Positions 1 to 17,000 of a stretch of DNA of 64,000 bases are shown here, in pieces (the stretch's first letter is position 1; every line of letters starts with the position of its first letter). Position numbers and translations under genes: made by a program. The DNA lies in assembly GCF_020085105.1 (NCBI RefSeq), contig NC_058042.1, forward strand, positions 14,152,501 to 14,216,500, read 5' to 3'. The notes beneath the pieces were generated by a model. It ran no database searches. It was not told the origin of the DNA and saw only the letters and a program-made list of their open reading frames with translations. This DNA comes from Siniperca chuatsi (taxonomy: Eukaryota > Chordata > Actinopteri > Centrarchiformes > Sinipercidae).

Positions 1-2377
<2,377 letters not shown>

Positions 2378-5300
2378 CACACGTGCTCACAGATAGAGAG
2401 CAAAATTTGTCTGAATCACTTCTTCTCAAAGAGACTTTGTTGAACAGAACGAATGGAAAGGGCTAGCAAGTTTGAAAGAGGACTTTAGACAGGAAAAAAA
2501 TTATATTCTATAGAAAAAGAGTAAAGATGAAAAACTTGCTCTCGATTCCCTTCCGTGAAGAAGGAAACATGTTTTTACTGGGGAAAAGAAAATACACAAC
2601 TTGCACTTTCATCCTCAAAGTTTTTACACTTTTGTTTGATCAGAGTGTGAGAAGCAGAAACAGTTTTTGCTTTGAGGCTCTGACATTGGGACACAACTCC
2701 TCAGTGCTCAGTTATGGTGAGACAGGGGACAGAGATATATTTTCTGAGTTCGTTTTCGGTCCCTGCTTCAATAGACCCACCACTGGGAGGAGGTATCAGA
2801 GTAGAGCTCTCCCAACAGCGTGGTGTCTGTCCTGTGGAAGGACTGAGAAGAAGCCTCAGTCCCAGCCCCAGTGCTCCTGGTGGGCCAGGAGAACTAGACA
2901 GAGTCCAGCGCTGACAGAGAGGAAGTCAATGGAGCCATGGTGCATCATGTGGATCTTCAATGTGTATCTGCAGCAAGACAGCTGGGATGGACAGACCAGG
3001 AAGCTAAAACCAGCCACTGATGGTTATGGGGCTGTAAGACCGTATACCCAGTGGACACCCTCTCTGTTCACACTGCACCAGGCATAGCTAAACAGTAGTG
3101 CAACAGAGCCTGCAGCAGGTTGGAATACAGCAGAGGGTTAGTGATGTGTGTGCACATCAGGGCCCAGTGTCTGAGAGGAAGAGACTGATCCTGCAGCCTC
3201 TCAGCCTGGCTAAACAGAAGAGGACAGGCATGGATCTCTGAGGACAGACCGGAGTGCTCCTCAGCCACCCTGCTTGCTCCAACACAAACACATCAGACCG
3301 CCATGGACTGCAAAAACACCACAGGACAACCAGAAGAAACAAACATAACGAATGTTGAGATTCAAAGAGACTATTGAGAAATTGTGGTTTGGCGGGGAGA
3401 GAAATATTGTTTTTGTCTATTTCTTTACTTGGGCATTTCATTGTTTCTGAGGAAGTGACTTGAAACACTACAGAGCCAATATTAGTTTAATGGAAAAAAA
3501 CAAAAGAAAAATGAAAAAAAGTTGTATTCCGTAAATTATGTACAGTTTTTATATTCGTTAACCAATGTATTCTTGCTGCCTTCTAGATAATTTATTTTGC
3601 CACACATTACTGCACAGTTGTAAATAACCTATGTACTGTAATATCACTCAGTTAAGTGTAAAGAAAAAACATAAAAGAAATAAAAAGTATCTTTTTATGT
3701 ACAGTTCACTTTTGGGCAGCACTTTCTCCCCTCATATCCATGGGCCAAAATGTGTACATGATTCTGTCAGTATTTGAAAGACTCCAGTGCACAGTCATAT
3801 GATCCCATCTCTAGATTTAGTCCAGGGTTAAGTAAGACAACTCACCTGGACGTGGATCACCACAACTCACAAATAGCTGACAGAGAACACTTCTGGATTA
3901 AACCGGCCTCCCACAGGCCAACCACCATATAGTCCCTCAGATGTAGCAGAATAGTTGTTGAGGATTTATTTAAAGAATAGACAGAGGATTATTATTCATT
4001 GCTTTACTACACAATTATATCTGAAAAAATTCGAACCAAGAAAATGCCTTTTTCAGTGAAAAAAAAATGTACTCATTGTTGGGCAAAGTCACATAGATAT
4101 ATATGGGTGGGATGAAAGTTAGATGTCATTCACAAGCAAAACCATCACGTTAATGTAGAATGGTTTCATTCTAATGAATTTTAATTTTACAAAAATTGGA
4201 CTGAAATCATTTCTAATCATCACAAAACATCATTGTCTAAAACCACCAAGACACGGGTCTTTCAGCACTTCAGCACATGTTCTGTTCTCCCAGCTTGTCT
4301 GCTTCTCATGCTAAATAGACTGAAAAGTTGTAACAGCCACTAAAAGGTTTCATTCCGCACTGACCTTTAACATTGTTTTGTCAGTCTGTCTACCCCTTGT
4401 CCAATCTTGGAGAGCAGCTTATTTTCTAGGTGCGGTTCCAACTTTACTCACTGGATGGTGCCAGTGTGTCAGAAAACTCCAGAACCTTATTTGGCTTTGC
4501 ATGATACCTGTGGCCTTTCACTTGAATGGGGTTTTTTAAATGTATTAATTTTATTACAGCCTATAAGTTGAATTCCCTTATAGGATTCCAGTAAAACACC
4601 TAGATCAGTTTGTCGATGAAATCATAATAGGCTTAAACCTTTAGCTCCAGTCACATTAGCCATCTAAGTTTTATTAATGTTTAATCTACAAGGGGTTTGG
4701 CTAGTGTCGTCAGGGAATTACTAAAGTTACTTCCTCATATTACTCATATTGTGTGGTGACATTTTCCATAATCATGTTCCTGTGTCAGGCCCAAGCAGAC
4801 AGTTACGAGACTTAAATCTTCTCAGAATGAACCAAAAAGTGGACAGACGTTAACACAAACAGTGGAGGGGAAAGAAATAGCTTAATGCTGAATAGATCGT
4901 TTTTTTAATTGTCCTCAATTATAAATCCCATTTAAAATGTTGATTTGTGATGACTTGCATTGATTCGCTATTTTTAGTGGGTCTTGGTCTTGAAAAGCTT
5001 TGCCAACCTACCACATAGGCAGCCTGTCTGTGTGTGTGAGAGCTGCTCATGTATCCTGATGGCAATATTATCTGAAACTTTTAAGTTATTTACACACTGT
5101 CAGTCAGCATAGCTGTGTATGGTATGTCTAGTCAAGTGCAATGGTTGTTGCTATTACACTGTGCAGACAAGGTGGCTAGATGTATAGTCCTGGATATTTT
5201 TGAGAGAGTCACACATCCTGGTTTGAATACATACACATGCATATTTGGATACAAATAGCCAGAAATTTGGTTTTTAAACCCCTGTTTGTCATGTTTTTGT

Positions 5301-6760
5301 TTTTATTTTTCTTGTTGGTTTCTTACACCGTTTTGGGGAAGAGGGTTAAGGGTATCTTTTGTTCACAGAATCCTTGTGTGTTTTTTAGCTCAGTGTATGT
5401 AGTTTTGAATGTTGTTGTGTTTATCTTAGGGTTTTTTTGTTCCTGTACAAAGCATAAACACCAGTGGCATGTCAATCACGTTGCTTATCAAGCAGAATGT
5501 ATACCGTTACTATGCCCTGACCAACCACACCCTCTCACTATTGTTTACAAGACATCAAGTGTGTTTCCATTTCATGTGTCATCCTTTTTAATGGTTTAAG
5601 ACCTGCCTTTGTTTTTACTTCTGTAATCAATTTGAACCACAAAGGCTTGAAATGGTGATGGTTGACACAACTGACTTGCGATTTCTCCCCTAGTCTGCCA
5701 TACACCGCTGCACAGAGCAATAGACTAAACACATCCATCCGCGTTGATTCTCCAGTGTGAATATACAACTAACAAAAGATTGATTTCTGGAAAAATTGAA
5801 TACAGACACAAACACACATCAGTCCTCAGATGCACAGTAGAGCACTTGGCCGTGGTGATACAGATGCTAGCCTGACACCACCTCAGTCAGCAACATATTA
5901 CCTCTACTCTCCTCACATTCACTCATAATGTCTATTTTAGATGTGTTATTTGTTGTTTTTTCTTACTGGACATAAATATACATAATTGCTATTTTTTAAA
6001 TCTATAGAATCACGATTTCAAGCCTTTTTTCTAGTTTTTGTTGGTTGTTTTTTGTTTTGTTTATTTTTTTTATTAAAACCCAGACTGTAGCTATTTCTTT
6101 GTTCCTTTTTTTGAGTGGAAAATGACTAATACAAAGCATGGAGAACTACTCTTTAAATGGTGAGAAATAACCTATTTATTATCTTTTTGTTTTTTCTGAC
6201 ACCTGTGGTATGTTTTGAGTTGAAGTTGGTCTCCGCTGTGTAAATTTTCCTCCTTGTAATGCGTGAAAGAGACATACTGTACATAGCTCTGTAAATAAAT
6301 CCTCCCAGGACGTTTTGCACCCTCCTCTTTGTACTAGTCTGAAAAATTGCGTAGAATGTGGGGTTCTAACAGCAACGAGCTGCGTGCGCTTGCTGCAGGT
6401 GATTATGATGTAACAATGTAACATTTTTTTATTTGTACAATGTAGTTTATTTGTGTACATATTGTTGGAGCAGCTAAGAGGGGGGAGGGGGTTGTTGATG
6501 CTATTGTCAGTGCTGTAACAGAAATCCAGTACTTTCACCTCTAGCTGTTGTTGATTTCCTGCAAAAAAATAAAGAAAAAAAGACAAAAAAATAAACGCAA
6601 AAAAACTGAAAATGAGAATGGATGGGAAAAAAAGACTAAAACTGAAAAGTAAAAATTCAAAATTGTTATTTTCTACAGTTGCATGTACAGAGAGCGCGAG
6701 AACTGCTGTTGTTCCTCAGAGATTATGTTCGTTAATAAAATTTTGAAATATTACCAGCCG
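2378..6760 (+). other. Long ankrd11 3' UTR
   Basis: There is no coding exon between the ankrd11 stop and the strong distal poly(A) signal AATAAA at 6734-6739. The stretch is AT-rich with long T- and A-runs. A proximal AATAAA at 3679-3684 and others at 6294-6299 and 6568-6573 could give shorter transcripts. Pumilio-type TGTANATA motifs occur at 3619-3626, 6278-6285, 6290-6297 and 6454-6461. Treating the whole stretch as UTR is inferred from the absence of an earlier dominant signal and of a new gene; transcript data would be needed to fix the end. Confidence 0.6.
6734..6739 (+). terminator. Distal poly(A) signal of ankrd11
   Basis: A canonical AATAAA with a GT-rich stretch (gttcttgattttgttgtttg) about 35 bases downstream, the usual layout of a cleavage and polyadenylation site. 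Confidence 0.6.
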
Positions 6761-8021
6761 TCCCCTGGTTCTTGATTTTGTTGTTTGCATTGTCTGTCGT
6801 GATGTAAAAGCTGTATTGTGTGCAACCGCATCATAAAGTTGCCACTGATCATTTGATACACCCAAAATATATCCACTTATGAAAAAAAATAGGCTACGTT
6901 TGAAAATATAACTTTAAATAATGAATGTACATTTAAATAATACCATTTATCTCAATATAATGACCAACCAAACTATTATGGTGGTCTTCTGGTGTCAAAA
7001 AATCTTTAGTGTGAGCAAAAGATGTTTCACAATCTGAATGTTTGAAATGCCTTCCCTGACAGTGCTGCCAGATTTGGTACTTGTGGTAATCTCATAGCCT
7101 GGAAGAGTTCAGTCCCCTAACAGATTACATAATTTTACCAAACCTATATATGACTTTCACTGCAATTAACATTAGAAACTGCACTGTCAGAGGCAGAAAA
7201 ACCTGTTTGTGTTATGAGTCGTCACCTGGATGTGCTGTCTTTTCTCTCAACAGTTCCTTGTTTATTTTACTGTTGTGAATGTGAGTGTTGACTTTCAGCG
7301 TAATATGAGTGTTAGTGTTTCCAGTTAAAGCCAAACGAAACAAAAATAAGTCACCTGCTCAGCTACAAAAAGCACACACATTAGTGCAAAGCATTCCTTG
7401 ATCTTGAGTCCAGCAATCCCAACTGATCCACTGATCCCACTACAGACAGTGTCAAGTAAAGAAACACTTTAGCCAAATTTAATTCCAGGCTGAATAAACC
7501 TCCAAGATGAAGTCATGCTTTTCACAGGTTTTAAGACATATATAAGTAATAAAGGTAATATTAGAAGTAATGAAACAAGGACTGTGACAAGTGACTTAAG
7601 CTTTTAGCATTTTCCTTTAATGTCAATTTATTTTTGTGATATCAGAAAATAATTATTCCAAAACAACAGAAATATCATTTATGTAAAAAAAAAAAAAAAA
7701 AAATGTAAATGTTAAGTCCTTGATATCAAAAACTGAATTTTCAGTTTTCTGATGTTAAAAGTTCATATTTCTATCAATGAAAAGTGAATTTGTGATTCTT
7801 CATGTCTGGTAACTTAAGATGTATTTTAAGCAACACTCTGCTGACTGTGTTGTCTTGGGTGACTCCGGGGCTATCCAGAAATGAGTCACTGAAGCAGCCT
7901 AGCAGGTGTCTCATAGGTCGATCCCTGCACCCCGTGTTGTCTGATCCCCTCCTCCCTCCTACCCGCGCGCTATACCTGCTGCTGAGTCGCGCTGCAGTCA
8001 AGTGTGCGCACTCGCTGCGCA
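6761..8021. other. Intergenic region between ankrd11 and slc22a31
   Basis: AT-rich DNA with no supported gene. It holds an 18-base poly(A) run at about 7686-7703. The last 100 bases before the slc22a31 start (about 7920-8021) switch to GC-rich, CpG-containing sequence, which fits a core promoter and 5' UTR; no clear TATA box is seen. Confidence 0.5.
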
Positions 8022-11000
8022 ATGGCCACGGAACCAGCTATTACCGCAAACACTCGTGTTCAAATGGATTATGAGACGAAGATTTTCCCTCACACCGGTG
8101 GCTATGGACGCTACAACCGAATCGTGGTCGTATTCAGTTGGTTCCCCAACATCGCGGTCATGCTGAATCTATTTAGCGACGTTTTTTACACTCTAATCCC
8201 GGACTCTTACCACTGCAAACCCGACCCGCAGCTTCTGCCCTCAACTTTCCTCCTCAGCAACTTCACCAGACAGGGATACCTGAACCTCACCATCCCCTGG
8301 GTGAACGGCACCGGTCTCAGCCACTGTGAACTGTTTAAGTACCCACCGAACTCCTCGGACTTTTCCGAAAATGTACCCAGGGAGAGGGTGTCCTGCACCA
8401 AAGGGTGGGAGTACGCTCATGAAGCGGGGCTCCAGAGCAACTTTGTCACTGAGGTAAGAGACCGTTTAGCCTCCAGGTCATCATTCAGGTCTGTATGGGT
8501 GTTTGGCTTAACTTTGGACCTCCTTGAAGGAGTTAGACACAGGAATGAAGTGGAGGACAAACTGTTCTGAAGTTAGTTTATTCAAAATTTCTAGGCTGAA
8601 ATAAGGCTGAGCAGCCACCGCATTGCTTTTAGCCCACCACTAACTACAGTTGGTAGTTAATTGTCACAATCTTTCTGAGACTAGACAAACAATTTCCTTG
8701 GTCCCGTCACTTTGACAACTAGCCAGTTAAAATGTTTGGCATTGCTCCAAGATGGTGGTGCTAAACTGGATTTGTTCCAGTTTCTGCTCAGTAAAAGCAT
8801 TTTCTCTCTGCTGGGAGCTTGTGTGGTCATGAAGACGGCTGTTCACAGCATTCACTCAGTATTTCCTCAGGTTGAACAGTTAAAACTTTGTTTTTGCTTT
8901 GTCTTTTTCACTCACACTTATCTGCTGTCTGGCACACGATCCGTTTCCCTCCGAAAAGGCAAACCAATCTCGTTTGACTCTTGGTTTATGAGAGATGTCC
9001 AACCTGAATATGGATCCTCTTTGATGTATCTTAACCAGCACCTGAACGCAGACGTTTCAATGTGATTGCGTCTTATTGTGCAACTGCATGTGTAAATACG
9101 AGGAACTGGTTTATCTTCTTGGACTTCCATCCCAGTCTGCAAATATTGATTTAAAGAGTTCTAACAAAAATATTTGTCAGTGTGACCCCTGTACAAGCAC
9201 CTCACACGTGCACACCGCATCTGTGTCCGTGCAGTATTGTTTAATATGAGCACTTAATGCAGTCAACATTAACCACATTAGAAAGTGTTCGGAGGGTCGA
9301 GAGTGGGGGCTGACAAGCAGGACAAAGTCATTATGGGTAATTATTACCCCTCAACGTCTCCTCATCATGGCTTCAAGGAAATAGATACTGGCAGCAAGAA
9401 GCCTTTTTCTCCTTTTCCCCCCATGACAAACTCTGGCGCTGGGAAGTCTGAGGCCTCCAAGTTCCTTCCTCAGACCCTGAACGCCTCCTTCACCAGCAAC
9501 AGCTTCCTCTGCCTATGACGTCAGTTACTGCGACAAAGGAAAACTTTATTAAAGGAAACATTAAATAGAGTACAATAGTGCTCATCGCCATGTAATACAC
9601 GGGTTGGGTGAAATAACAGGAACACTTAGAGTACAGTGGTGCTGCACTATCAACTGGTAAAGCTCAAGTTGTTGTGTTTTGTGAGACAGAGGTGCTGATT
9701 TAACCCGCTGATTCTCTGACAACTCTTCTTCTTTGTTAAAGCCCTCTTCATTAGCTTGGTATATGTTGTCATGTCATGTCAGACTTGATACATTACAAAT
9801 TTTTTTGCAGTGTTTGTGACCAATGCACCAGCAGTTCAGACAACTATTTGGCCTCCTCCTCCCTGTAATCTGGATTACCATCTGTGGAAAACTGACATCT
9901 TCCCCGAGGCTCCAGATTTCCAAAGAGCCCTCAAAAGCTCCAGGTTCTCTGTGTGGTAATTGGCTTTTGGGAATTTGATTAATTGTAGCTTTGTCTGGGA
10001 ATATACAGCAATTAAAGCACAATATCAAATGGCATTATAAGAACCTAAAGATGGGTCTTGCTTTATTACATGATACCCTGTGTTGAAGAGGTGTCCCTCT
10101 GTCCCTATTGAAATCTAGTTTTAAGATCTTCATATTGCTTATATTGTACATAATCCTAAATTAAATTGTGTATTCAAATAACCATGCAGGAAACATGGCA
10201 GCATGTAATATTCCAGCATAGGGATATTGCACACAATGCACACAGAGGTGTTGTGGCCTTCATAAGGTACTGGAGTTTTGACCTCTTCAAACTTTTTTTC
10301 CGTTCTCCACGCAGCATGAAGTAGTGCCAGAAATCCCTACTCTGATTAATATGGGTCCAACATTTCATGTTTGCCTCAGGCCCCTGTAGCAAATTAATTT
10401 GGCCATGTCTCTAATTTGTGTTGTGTTGCCTTCAAAACCCACTTTCAAAAATGGAAAATGTCAGACCTCTCCTAAATTTGACATATATTCTGCTAATCAG
10501 TGTTCTGCATAATGATTCACTTGTGTATTGGTTTTGTATTTGTGATTTACTGTACAGTAGTCGCTGCATGGATTTCTGGTGTTGCAAACACTGTAAAATT
10601 ACTGTGTATCATGTGACAAGGAGACAGTCTCAAAAATCATGATGACATGCCAAGCACAGGGAAAACACATTAGCAAAGTGCAGCAATGGTCAGAAGACCC
10701 TCACCACCTGATAAATACTTTACGGGATATTATCTGAAGGTTATATGTAGGTTGTATGTAGGTTTTGTGGATGTGCACGCAACTATTCTTGCAGATTTGA
10801 TCCCCTAGCAACTACAAACTAGAGCCTCAAACTTGACCATCATATTGAAACATCACCTCCAACAGTCAAAGAAAAAGCATTATGAGTATTTCACGTATTT
10901 CAAGTATTAGCATACTAATACTTTCAGCAGGGATGTTGTTTTATTTATTAGGTGTTTGTTTTTATTCACTTCTATATGTGAAGATTTTAGATTCCCAGTG

Positions 11001-14000
11001 TTTCCAGTTCTCACCTTTATTGAATCATACTGTAATTCATTTTGATGTTTTGATCCCAAACTTTGTCGCCATGTGTATCTGTAAAATGCTCACTGTCATG
11101 AAATACCTCAACTACACACAGAGGACATAGTCGAGGAGATAGAGGGAGAAGAGACTCAGGAGTGGAGAAGAATTTTCTTACAGGCAGCAACTGGTACTAA
11201 CCAGGCGTAGAGCTGCTGGCAGGCTCTACTTTGAGGACGACTTTGTTCTAATGTAATAACAGTCAGCAGACATCTTAACTCAATTAGGATCGACATGATC
11301 TACATTCCTGTTTCCTCATAGAAATCTCTCTGTGTTTGTGACTTGACTGGTAGCCTGCTATTCTTTGTATGTTACGTTACAATGAATGCAGCATGTTGGC
11401 ACAATTTGTTCAAGTACCTTTTTAAGTCTTTGATTATATAAATCATGATATAAAAGAAATTGAGTTTTCCACATATTTCTGATTTATACACTTCACTCAA
11501 AGGTTATTTGGTGTGTGCTTTATATGTACTGCAAATCACATGTACTTTTACTGCCGTCCATTTTCTGAAGCATACAAGTTTTTATCAGGGCAACCAAACT
11601 GAGATGAAACATGAAAGAAATGGAAAAACTATTGTTGCTTTCAAGGATGCTGTGATATCAGATTTTGAGTGTCAGTGCCAGAAAGCAGTGCATTCTCAAC
11701 CTATGTTGTCAGAGATTAAAACCCAGAAGACAAACCAGAAGCAAACGTGCGTGATGTTTGGCCAGGTGTCCAAATCTCAGCTATTGGAGTGTCCCACAAG
11801 CACATCAAAGCAGTTTATCCTTCCTGTCAACTGTGTCACTGTACACTAACAATGCAAGTTTGGCAAAAAACAAAGGCCACTAAATATTCACTGTAATGGC
11901 TTAAATATCTCACCAAGTTTCAGAAATTTATTGTGATACTATAATAAAATCCACTGAAACCAATGACTGCCTGAAACATGAAAAGTCTAAAATGTTTGCG
12001 CTTGCCTTACCTTGAAGTATGCATAGTTGAAGGATGATGATATTCCATGTTTTTCTTATTGTCAACCAATCCCACAAAAAGTCCCACCAAAACCAACAAT
12101 TGATTCTACCAACATGTTTTGCCTGTGTAGCCAAAGCCTAATACAGCTTATTACTCTGTGCCGTAGACCTCCTAGAATTAAACTATATATTTGTGATCTG
12201 TTTTTAAAGATTGAAGTCTTCAGTAGGAACCAGTGGGCTTGGGGCTGAGAGCCACAAACAGGGTAGGGAAGTCAGAAAGTACTGAGAGGCAGACTAACAT
12301 ATCATTGGTTTGGCTCTTTTCATGGGATTTGGAAGGAAAAATATAGAATAATGCTTCGATTAATGAAATAAAAAAATATATACAGAAACACTGGTATAAT
12401 CATTTAACCTTATGTAATAAGTGAAAGGAAAGCACACACAGTTTTGCTAGTTGGTACAATGTGTCAAATTGCTGAAAAAGTAGTAATACCACACTGTAGA
12501 AATACTGTTATAAGGAAAAGTCCTGCATTTAAAATGTTACTTAAGTAAAAGTACAAAAGTATTAGCATCAAAGTATACTTTTAAGTACAAAAAGTAAAAG
12601 TACTCCTCATGCAGAATGGCCCATTTTAAAATAATATATATTATTGGATTATAATTAATGATGAATTAATGTGTTCATCGCTTTAATGTTGCAGCTGGTA
12701 AATGTGGAGTTAATTTTAATTTATTTATATATATTTTTTATATATTACTTTACATACTAGTGGGTAGCTTGTGAATGTAATATTGAGTTTTGTTGTGGTC
12801 TGACTGAGAATGTGTTAGTGTTCGCCTTTGTCTTCCTTTGCAGTGGAACCTGGTTTGCAGTGACTACTGGAAAATCCCTTTGCAGCACATCTGCTTCATG
12901 ACAGGATGGATTCTGGGATACATCTTCCTTGGTACATTGTGCGACTGGTAAGTAATAATCATATTTTATATGGAATCCCAAAGTGTTCAATATTAAATAA
13001 ATAAAAAAGACAGGTAACATGTGCATCCTTGTTAGGCTAAATAAATAAAAGGAGATGTTAGTTTCTGTGTCTGTTACTGTGTTTATTTACAGCAGCAGTT
13101 AGATATCATTGATTCAAAATTACTGCAATGTTGTTGCTCTAGCTAACAGGTGCTAACTGGCTCCATCTGGTAGCAAAGTTGTTGAGCTTGCTAGAGGCAG
13201 GGTGCATGTGATTGGCTGAAAGGTGAGATGAAAATTGACATGAAATAAAAAGTGTCATTGGGAAAAAATGCCATTATAAAATAAAAGCAGACATGTGAAA
13301 AAGGGCATTTTGAAATAAAAATAAGCTCTGTTCTAATAACATTTTATGATAATGAGTTGAGTTTTGACATTATTTCACAAATGACTATTATATTTCTATA
13401 TTTCACACAATTTAGAATTTTTATTTTATAATTATTTATTTATGTATTTAATATTAAACATTTTGGGGTCTATAATTCCACTTGTGTATGTTTTGTAACT
13501 GAGAGATGACAGCATGATGTGACTGCATGTGTGTTTTCAGGTTGGGTCGTCGGCGATGTTTCCTCCTCTCCATCAGTCTGTCCAGTCTGTTAGGGGTGGC
13601 CGTGTGTTTGTCCAACAGTGCGGTGGTGTTCCTGCTGCTGCGTCTCTCTCAGGGCGCCATGCTCGCTGGGGTGTTTGTATCCTCGTACATTGCCAGTGAG
13701 TATCCTGCACACATTTAACCCACTTATCTAACGGTTAAGCTTCCTGCAGCCTTATTCAGTAAGCGACTTCTCTGGGGGTTTGGAAAAAAACAACCTCAGC
13801 TTCCTCACACACAGCGACTCACTTCTTTGTTTACTGTAGAGAGCACTTTAAAATCCCTGTGACAAATGAAAACAGAGAAATTTGATTTAATAAAAACATA
13901 ACGTTTGTGTAAACAGTGCCAGCGAATGAGCAGGCAGACTGGCAGCATCTGCACAGTCAGTGTTCACAGTTTGTTTTAGTGCTTTACTCAGTGAAAACAA

Positions 14001-17000
14001 ACAAAAAAAACATTGAGATTGTGAGATAAATACTGAATAGAAATGCCATAATGCAAGCCTTTCTACCCACCTAAGTGGTGAGCTATCTTATCAGTCAAAG
14101 ATAAGAAAAATCAAGTTGTACCCTTACAGAAGCAAGTTAGAAATCCTGACTATCTTTGTAATACCACCTTATCTTTATTTCAGGAAACACAAACAGCTAA
14201 AATCAGACTTTATACTTTTCTTATTTCTGATGTCTGAAAGTCAAGAACAAGAACTGAAAGGCAATACAATGACATTTCAAAGTCAGTTTAATGCATATGC
14301 TACAATTATTTACTGGTGACAGGTAAATAGTTTTACCGTCTATGGTTTCTAGGTGATAGGAGATGGCAAGACTGTACCTCTGTTGTATCACCAATGAGAT
14401 TAATATTTCCCTCTTGCTTTTTGTAATACTTCTTGTTTGTCCAGGTAGGATTATTGAGGTTTAGCTGCAAGATACAGGCTTTATATTAAATTTAACAATA
14501 TTTTACCATGAAATGTGGAGGATGGCCTCAGCATCAGTGGCAAAACCAAATGTGCGCTTTAATTGTGGCTTCAAACAGTGTATAGGCACATCTATGAAAA
14601 ACATCTTGCATGTTCTGTAACCTTATGTTATTACATTTGTCCTCAGTATTAATTGAACAGTATATTATGTAAAGAGAGGCTGTAGATACATGTAACCACA
14701 TAATGTTCAAGAGGTTATCTGTAATCACATCCCATCTCCTCTTCATTTGATCTGTTCAGATTTCATCATTCAGTCTTTATCATAAAAAATTATTGAATAA
14801 TTTTCATCAAATCATATCCATGAGTCAGATAAATGTCACTTTATTATATTAAGATGCTAAAAACATACAGTGGATACACAGAAATGTACTTTCCAGGCCT
14901 GTTGGATACATTAAAAAATGTACAGTTCTTCAGCCACAAACTTCTTGGTAATATAAAACTAGAGATTTTGGAGATTCACCTTTGGAAGACATTTGGTATT
15001 TGGTATATTTGGTAATGGACAGCCCAAGCCAATTTAAAAAGGGCACAGCAACTGCTACTACTACTGCTGCTTCATCTTATTTTTCTCTTCTGGTCAAGTG
15101 TTGCTAACTTCAGTATTTGTCACCTCTACACTGGCTCCAGACCTTTGAATCAGCACCCAGATCTCAGACTTGTCCAGCGAAATGGCATTTCAGTCTGATT
15201 ATCAGACTATGTAACCACGTCAGGGGAGAAATCTTTGATTGCCTTCAACTTGAAGGAAATATTGGAGGCTCCAACACACAAACCTGGAGCCAAAAAATGT
15301 ACCCACTAAGGCATTAGGTTAGTGTTTATACAAGAAAATGAAAACAAATACTTTTGTGATTAGACTGAATTGTTAGACAAAAACATAACAGTTGTATGCC
15401 TGTCCAGTCAACACTCCTAAGATTGTTGAACTATTCTCTGATGCAATGCACAAAGGAAATGGATGAGATACTCACAGCTGCAAAAAATTACAACAGTTAA
15501 AACAAATTGTGTATGGCGGTAAAACAGTTTTGTGAACACCCTAGAAAACAAATAACTATCGTTGAAAAAACATTTTTATGTCTATTTGGGAAGTTTAAAT
15601 TTGTAATCCTTAAGACTTCAGTCCTGGTTGATTTGGTGACACCTGTGGTTACTGGTGGTAACAGGAAGTGTGGTTTAAAGCTACAGCAAACACTCATAGC
15701 AGCTACTTTATGAGAAATACAATAGAAGAGCAACTATCTGTTTACAGCACAGCCAAATAATGTCACTTTGTTTTAATAATAAGTAAGTCAATAATAACTG
15801 GAAACATGATCTGATTTCATGGTGCACATGGCACGAGTAGTTTTCCAAAATAAAATATAGGTAACACTGGATTACATGCTGTATTGTTTCCTGTGAATCG
15901 CATGTACATTTGAAGGCAATTTGAATCCAGTGCGCGAATGGCGGACCCTGCCACCAACGTTGAAAACCACTAAATAACATCAAAAATGGGGTTTCATTTC
16001 ATTATAAGTTGTATTGACAGTGACAATTTAAATGTGTAATTTGATTGACATGCATCCTATTGTATCATTTCCTGTCAGTAGAAAACAGTTTACAGTATAC
16101 AAATAGTATGTTGTATGGAATTTGGACACACTGTAGTGTTTTTAGAAATTAGTCATTTTCCTAAAATGGAAAAATATGGACTTGGCCATCTTTTGCATGG
16201 GCTTGTGTATGACACAGTATTAGAGTTGTGGGGGAATGAGCTGTGACTGACAGCAGGCAGCTGGTTGGTTTCCCTTTACTTCTACCTCTCAGCTGTCCTC
16301 CTTTATGGGTTCTCCAGTGGACAACCCCTCTGTGACGAATCTTTAGCTCCCCTAGTTCAGCATGTCTATGATGAGATGTCTCTGGCTGGCAGGGATACAT
16401 AGTGTATCAAATACAGTATGTTTTCTTTATGGAACTGTCTTAAACATGAGCATAGGAATGTAATTACATTAGCATTTGTAGAAACTGTACACATACCTGC
16501 GTGGGAGGAGGTAGTGCTAGGCAGTGAAGTGTGGTCTCATCTGAAATACACACACAAATGTTTTTCTGCTTCTGTAACATAAACACATACTCCCACATTC
16601 CTGCGAGGTCAGGGCCAGATTGAGTACAGATTTTGTTTTTTTAGGTGATGTTGATGTTGAGCTGGGCGGGATAAGTCCCTGAGAGAAATGTTTCTCAGTG
16701 ATGTTCTGCCAGCGCTGCTCCCCCACAGAGAGGAGAAAACAATAGCAGGACAGAGCTGAAGGCAAGGAAGTGAGCAGGAAGTGAGCTCCTCACCCCCCCA
16801 CCCCGACAGGGAGGAGGTGGAGAGAGAATCTGAGTTCTGGGGGGAAGGAGGTGAAAGTTCAGCAGAAACTCACACAGCTTGCAAACAAGTTTACATCAGT
16901 GCTTTAACCCATAGCAGCGTTATCTAGCTTGTTGAAACTTGCATTTGCGTTTTTTCTGATGGTATCCAGAATTTTTGCAAAAGGCAAATAGGGTACTACT

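Larger units (their letters stand above)
8454..12843 (+). other. slc22a31 intron 1
   Basis: A 4.4-kb intron. Short open stretches inside it (for example around 9285-9518 and 11460-11849) lack splice context and family motifs. It contains a copy of repeat family F (about 12030-12290) and a copy of the GTGGTGGAA-type MITE family E (about 12480-12780), which ends only about 65 bases before exon 2. Confidence 0.6.

Noticed and set aside
9285-9518. 77-codon open frame in slc22a31 intron 1
   Set aside because: No recognisable domain, no splice context linking it to the transporter, and not in the SLC22 exon pattern.
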